DNA from: Pseudomonadota bacterium
GTDB taxonomy: Bacteria; Pseudomonadota; Gammaproteobacteria; Xanthomonadales; Xanthomonadaceae
Assembly: GCA_023453655.1 (NCBI GenBank)
Contig: JAEXTE010000059.1
Location: forward strand, 1-11,933
DNA: 11,933 nt
Direction of reading: 5' to 3'
A program made the position numbers and the translations under genes. The notes under the pieces are model-generated. The model did not search any database and had not been told where the DNA came from. It was given only the letters and a program-made list of their open reading frames with translations. This document shows positions 8,042-11,933 of the stretch, one piece after another (the stretch's first letter is position 1; each line of letters begins with the position of its first letter).

Positions 8042-8336
8042 ACCTGCGCCCGAATGGCATCTGGCCAGCCTGGTGGTGCGCCACCGCCCCGACGCGATCC
8101 CCGCGCTCGCGGCCACCATCGCAGGCGCGCACGGTCTCGAACTCGCCCTGCAGGACGACACCCGCAGCGTGCTGCTGCAGGAAAGCGACGGGACCGCCGG
8201 GCTGATGGACAACATCCGGCTGATCGAGTCGGTGGCCGGCGTCTATGCCGTCAACCTCGTCTACCACCATGTCGAACCGCGGGGGCTGGCCGACGCAGCC
8301 GCATCGGCGCCCGCCCGCCAGGAGTCACTGCGATGA
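8034..8336 (+). CDS. napD: NapD, Tat-signal-binding chaperone for NapA
   Basis: NapD is a small cytoplasmic chaperone of ferredoxin-like fold that binds the twin-arginine signal of NapA and holds back export until cofactors are inserted. The 100-aa product matches the family: [22 protein letters not shown] (8-29), then LLQESD, and the second helix [22 protein letters not shown] (57-78). The ATG at 8034 lies inside the end of napF and is preceded by GAGGAGG six bases upstream, a very good ribosome-binding site. The stop at 8334-8336 overlaps the napA ATG (ATGA), so NapD and its client are translationally coupled. Confidence 0.93.
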   Translation: MPEPAPEWHLASLVVRHRPDAIPALAATIAGAHGLELALQDDTRSVLLQESDGTAGLMDNIRLIESVAGVYAVNLVYHHVEPRGLADAAASAPARQESLR

Positions 8337-10834
8337 GTACAAGTCGCCGCGAGTTCATCCGCAACACCGCCATCGCCAGTGCGGCCGCGGCCGCCGGCCT
8401 GCCGGTTCCGGCCCAGGTGGCCGAGCCGGTCGTCGAGGGCGGCAATGCGCTCAAGTGGAGCAAGGCCCCGTGCCGCTACTGCGGCACCGGCTGCGGCATC
8501 AACGTCGCCGTCCATAACGGTCGCGTGGTGGCCACCCACGGCGACGTGCTGGCCGAGGTCAACCGCGGCCTCAACTGCGTCAAGGGCTAATTCCTGTCCA
8601 AGGTGATGTACGGCGCCGACCGGCTCACCACGCCTTTGCTGCGCAAGAAGAACGGCGTCTACGACAAGGAAGGCGACTTCACCCCGGTGGGCTGGGACGA
8701 GGCTTTCGACGTGATGGCGGAGAAGTTCCGCGCCGTGCTCAAGGCCAAGGGCGGCGACGGCATCGGCATGTTCGGCTCGGGGCAGTGGACGGTGTGGGAA
8801 GGCTACGCGGCCAACAAGCTGATGAAGGCCGGCTTCCGCAGCAACCACATCGATCCCAACGCACGCCACTGCATGGCCTCGGCGGTCACCGGTTTCATGC
8901 GGACCTTCGGCATGGACGAGCCGATGGGCTGCTACGACGACATCGAGGCCGCCGATGCGTTCGTGCTGTGGGGGTCGAACATGGCCGAGATGCATCCGAT
9001 CCTCTGGACACGGGTGACGGACCGCCGGCTGTCCAACCCGCACGTCAAGGTAGCCGTGCTGTCGACCTTCGAGCACCGCAGCTTCGACCTCGCCGACATC
9101 CCGATGGTGTTCAAGCCCCAGACCGACCTGGTGATCCTGAACTACATCGCCAACCACATCATCCCCAGCGGCAAGGTCAACCGCGAATTCGTCGAGAAGC
9201 ACACCAAGTTCCGCCGCGGCCACGACAACATCGGCTACGGCCTGCGCGCCGAACATCCGCTGCAGGTGGCGGCCACGCACGGCCACGACCCCGAGGGCGG
9301 GGTCGACATCGACTTCGACGAATTCGCGCGCTTCGTGGCGCCGTACACGCTCGAGCGTGCGGTCGAGATGACCGGCATCGAGCGCGGCTGGCTGGAGAAG
9401 CTCGCCGAGCTCTACGCCGATCCCGGCATCAAGGTGATGTCGTTCTGGACGATGGGCTTCAACCAGCATACGCGCGGCACGTGGGCCAACAACATGGTCT
9501 ACAACATCCACCTGCTGACCGGGAAGATCGCCACCCCCGGCAACAGCCCGTTCTCACTCACCGGCCAGCCCTCCGCCTGCGGCACCGCGCGCGAAGTCGG
9601 CACCTTCAGCCACCGCCTGCCGGCGGACATGGTCGTCGCCAATCCCGAGCACCGCCGCCACGCCGAGGAGATCTGGAAGATCCCGCACGGCATCATCAAG
9701 GACAAGCCCGGCTACCACGCGGTCGAGCAGAACCGCGCCCTCAAGGACGGCAAGCTCAATGCCTACTGGGTGCAGGTCAACAACAACATGCAGGCCGCGG
9801 CCAACATGCTGGAGGAGGGCTATCCCGGCTATCGCAACCCGGACAACTTCATCGTGGTGTCCGACGCCTATCCCACGGTGACCTGCCAGGCCGCGGACCT
9901 GATCCTGCCTTCGGCGATGTGGGTGGAGAAGGAGGGCGCGTACGGCAATGCCGAGCGCCGCACCCATTTCTGGCACCAGCTCGTGGACGTGCCCGGTGAG
10001 GCGCGCTCGGACCTGTGGCAGCTGATGGAGTTCTCCAAGCGCTTCACCACCGACGAGTGCTGGCCCGAGGAGATCCTGGCGGCCAACCCGCAGTTCCGCG
10101 GCAAGACCCTGTTCGAGGTGCTGTACCGCAACGGCAAGGTCGATGCATTCGGCGTCGACCAGATCGAGGAGGGCTACGCCAACCACGAGTCGGAGGCGTT
10201 CGGCTTCTACGTGCAGAAGGGCCTGTTCGAGGAGTACGCGGAGTTCGGCCGCGGGCACGCGCACGACCTCGCGCCATTCGACACCTACCACCAGGTCCGC
10301 GGACTGCGCTGGCCGGTGGTCGACGGCAAGGAAACGCGCTGGCGCTACCGCGAGGGCGCCGATCCCTACGTCAAGCCCGGCAAGGGCTTCGAGTTCTACG
10401 GGCAGCCCGACGGGCGCGCCGTGATCTGGGCATTGCCCTACGAACCGCCCGCCGAATCGCCCGACGACGAATACGACCTGTGGCTGGTCACCGGGCGCGT
10501 GCTCGAACACTGGCATTCGGGGTCGATGACGATGCGCATTCCCGAGCTCTACCGCGCGGTGCCGTCGGCGGTCGCCTTCATGAATCCCGACGACGCGCGC
10601 GCGCGCGGGCTCAAGCGCGGCGACGAGGTCGAGGTCGTCTCCAGGCGCGGGGCGATGCGCACGCGGGTGGAAACGCGCGGTCGCAACCGGATGCCGCGGG
10701 GGGTGATCTTCGTGCCCTGGTTCGACGCCGCGCAGCTGATCAACAAGGTCACGCTCGACGCCACCGACCCGATCTCCAAGCAGACCGACTTCAAGAAGTG
10801 CGCGGTCCGCGTGGCCGCCGTGGGAGGGGCCTGA
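8333..10834 (+). pseudogene. napA: napA, periplasmic nitrate reductase catalytic subunit, interrupted by one in-frame TAA
   Basis: NapA reduces nitrate to nitrite in the periplasm using Mo-bisMGD and one [4Fe-4S] cluster. Read through the stop, the frame encodes 833 aa, matching the usual length of about 830. The Tat signal SRREFIR (4-10) precedes a hydrophobic stretch. The cluster ligands are Cys47, 50, 54 and 82 (CRYCGTGCG and LNCVKG). Codon 86, normally Tyr in the conserved KGYFL motif, is TAA at 8588-8590. The frame then resumes without shift: [17 protein letters not shown], the Mo-ligand Cys180 in [12 protein letters not shown], and an intact MGD-binding C-terminus ending at TGA 10832. 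AGGAG lies eight bases before the ATG. An internal start at GTG 8603 or ATG 8606 would give about 743 aa lacking the Tat signal and cluster, with no ribosome-binding site in front. Without readthrough no working enzyme is expected. It could be a recent nonsense mutation or a base-call error. Confidence 0.9.
8588..8590 (+). other. napA: Premature TAA in napA at codon 86
   Basis: The bases read GGC TAA TTC CTG where NapA homologs have Gly-Tyr-Phe-Leu. A single change of the third base of a Tyr codon (TAC or TAT to A) explains it, and Tyr codons around it are almost all TAC. Both flanks are in the same frame and keep strong family similarity. No indel is needed. Confidence 0.93.
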
Positions 10835-10835
10835 C

Positions 10836-11375
10836 ATGCGCGCGCTCGCATCCAACTCGCTGCTGGCGCTGGTGCTGCTGGCGCTGGCGGCCTGCGGCCG
10901 GAATGAGCCGCCGCCGCAGGTGGCCCCGCCCGCGCCCGAAGTCGGCGCCCGCGGCAACCCGGCACAGGACATCGACGGCCTGCGCCGGAACATCCCGATC
11001 ACCACCGAGGTCACCCCGCTGCCGATGGCCAGCGTGGAGAACTTCGACCTGCGCCGCGAACGCGCCTACCCGATGCAGCCGCCCACCATCCCGCACAGCA
11101 TCGAGGGCTACCAGGTCGACCTGAACTCCAACCGCTGCATGCTCTGCCACGCGCGCAATACCGCCGCGCAGTTCCAGGCGATCCCGGTGAGCGTGACGCA
11201 CTACATGGACCGGGACGACCAGTTCCTGGCCGAGGTGTCGCCGCGACGCTACTTCTGCGTGCAGTGCCACGTGGTTCAGACCGACGCCAAGCCGCTGGTC
11301 GGCAACCAGTTCCGCGACATCGACACGATGCTGCGCGAGGAGCGGGCGGCGCAGGCCGGGCAGGCGCACCAATGA
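10836..11375 (+). CDS. napB: Diheme cytochrome c NapB, small subunit of periplasmic nitrate reductase, with a lipobox-like signal
   Basis: NapB passes electrons from NapC to NapA in the periplasm. The 179-aa product has two CxxCH heme sites, CMLCH (101-105) and CVQCH (141-145). The expected distal ligands are His87 in IPHSIEGYQ and His122 in [18 protein letters not shown] is the family signature. The N-terminus is unusual: the hydrophobic segment ends LALAACGRN, with a good lipobox LAAC at 17-20, followed by a Pro/Ala-rich linker. This suggests lipid anchoring rather than a free soluble protein. The gene begins one base after the napA stop and overlaps napC by ATGA. Confidence 0.94.
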   Translation: MRALASNSLLALVLLALAACGRNEPPPQVAPPAPEVGARGNPAQDIDGLRRNIPITTEVTPLPMASVENFDLRRERAYPMQPPTIPHSIEGYQVDLNSNRCMLCHARNTAAQFQAIPVSVTHYMDRDDQFLAEVSPRRYFCVQCHVVQTDAKPLVGNQFRDIDTMLREERAAQAGQAHQ

Positions 11376-11933
11376 GCCCGGTCCACCGCGCCATCGCGAC
11401 CCTGCGGGGCTTCTGGCGCCAGTTCACCGCGCCGGCACGCTACCTGAGCCTGGGCTTCCTCACCCTGGGCGGCTTCATCGCGGGGATCCTGTTCTGGGGA
11501 GGCTTCAACACGGCGATGGACGCGACCAACACCGAGGTGTTCTGCACCAGTTGCCACGAGATGCGCGACAACGTGTTCGAGGAACTCAAGACCACGATCC
11601 ACTACAGCAACCGCTCCGGGGTCCGCGCCACCTGCCCGGACTGCCACGTGCCGCACGACTGGACCGACAAGATCGCGCGCAAGATGCAGGCTTCCAAGGA
11701 GGTATGGGGCAAGATCTTCGGCACCATCAACACCCGCGAGAAGTTCCTCGACCAGCGCCTGGTGCTGGCCACCCATGATTGGGCCCGGCTCAAGGCCAAC
11801 GACTCGCTGGAGTGCCGCAACTGCCACGACTACGAGTCGATGGACCTGACCCGGCAGGCGAGCCGCGCCGCCCGTACCCATCGCACCTTCCTGGCCACCG
11901 GCGAGGCGACCTGCATCGACTGCCACAAGGGCA
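11372..11933 (+). CDS. napC: NapC, membrane-anchored tetraheme quinol dehydrogenase (3' truncated by window edge)
   Basis: NapC/NirT-family cytochromes oxidise membrane quinol and feed NapB. The 187 residues seen begin with a short cytoplasmic tail and one membrane helix (about 24-45, [20 protein letters not shown]). All four CxxCH heme sites of the family follow: CTSCH (58-62), CPDCH (88-92), CRNCH (148-152) and CIDCH (181-185). The motif FCTSCHEM near the membrane is typical. The C-terminus lies beyond the right edge; family members run to about 200 aa, so little is missing. The ATG at 11372 overlaps the napB stop (ATGA), indicating coupled translation. No napG or napH is seen before it, so in this operon layout NapC is the apparent quinol link. 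Confidence 0.95.
   Translation, partial: MSPVHRAIATLRGFWRQFTAPARYLSLGFLTLGGFIAGILFWGGFNTAMDATNTEVFCTSCHEMRDNVFEELKTTIHYSNRSGVRATCPDCHVPHDWTDKIARKMQASKEVWGKIFGTINTREKFLDQRLVLATHDWARLKANDSLECRNCHDYESMDLTRQASRAARTHRTFLATGEATCIDCHKG

Noticed and set aside
8588..8590. Selenocysteine or pyrrolysine recoding at the napA stop
   Set aside because: Those use TGA and TAG, not TAA, and the expected residue is an ordinary Tyr. The Mo-ligand Cys is present at codon 180.
8603..10834. The distal part of napA as an independent functional gene starting at GTG 8603
   Set aside because: It would lack the Tat signal and the Fe-S cluster ligands and has no ribosome-binding site. It is better read as the remainder of a broken napA.

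Overview
This is a GC-rich chromosomal window, most likely from a Xanthomonadaceae/Lysobacteraceae gammaproteobacterium (Lysobacter, Luteimonas or Pseudoxanthomonas-like). That placement is inferred from the gene order ruvC-ruvA-kup, from a cell-wall-targeting toxin-like protein paired with an exported small protein, and from codon use. No taxon-specific marker such as rRNA is present.

Left part (1-4241, plus strand): the 3' end of ruvC, complete ruvA (Holliday-junction processing), kup (K+ uptake), and a two-receiver GGDEF protein that should make cyclic di-GMP. These lie close together and read the same way. ruvB, the usual partner of ruvA, is not in the window.

Middle part (4324-6044, minus strand, convergent with the GGDEF gene): a two-gene unit joined by an ATGA overlap. 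The first gene (155 aa) encodes a small exported protein. The second (418 aa) encodes a protein with no signal peptide that carries an M23-like peptidase domain, a peptidoglycan-binding repeat and a distinctive C-terminal tail. The arrangement resembles effector/periplasmic-immunity pairs of the Xanthomonadales type IV secretion system that kills rival bacteria; that reading is an inference. Divergent from it is a YhbW-type flavin-dependent monooxygenase gene (6180-7202, plus), preceded by a perfect 7-bp inverted repeat.

Right part (7344-11933, plus strand): a periplasmic nitrate reductase operon, napE-napF-napD-napA-napB-napC, tightly packed with overlaps at several junctions. NapC (membrane tetraheme quinol dehydrogenase) would pass electrons to NapB (diheme) and then to NapA (Mo-bisMGD/4Fe-4S catalytic subunit). 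NapD is the Tat-proofreading chaperone and NapF a cytoplasmic Fe-S accessory protein. The most striking observation is that napA is interrupted by one in-frame TAA (8588-8590) exactly where a conserved Tyr codon is expected. All other nap genes, and the rest of napA, look intact. napC runs off the right edge.
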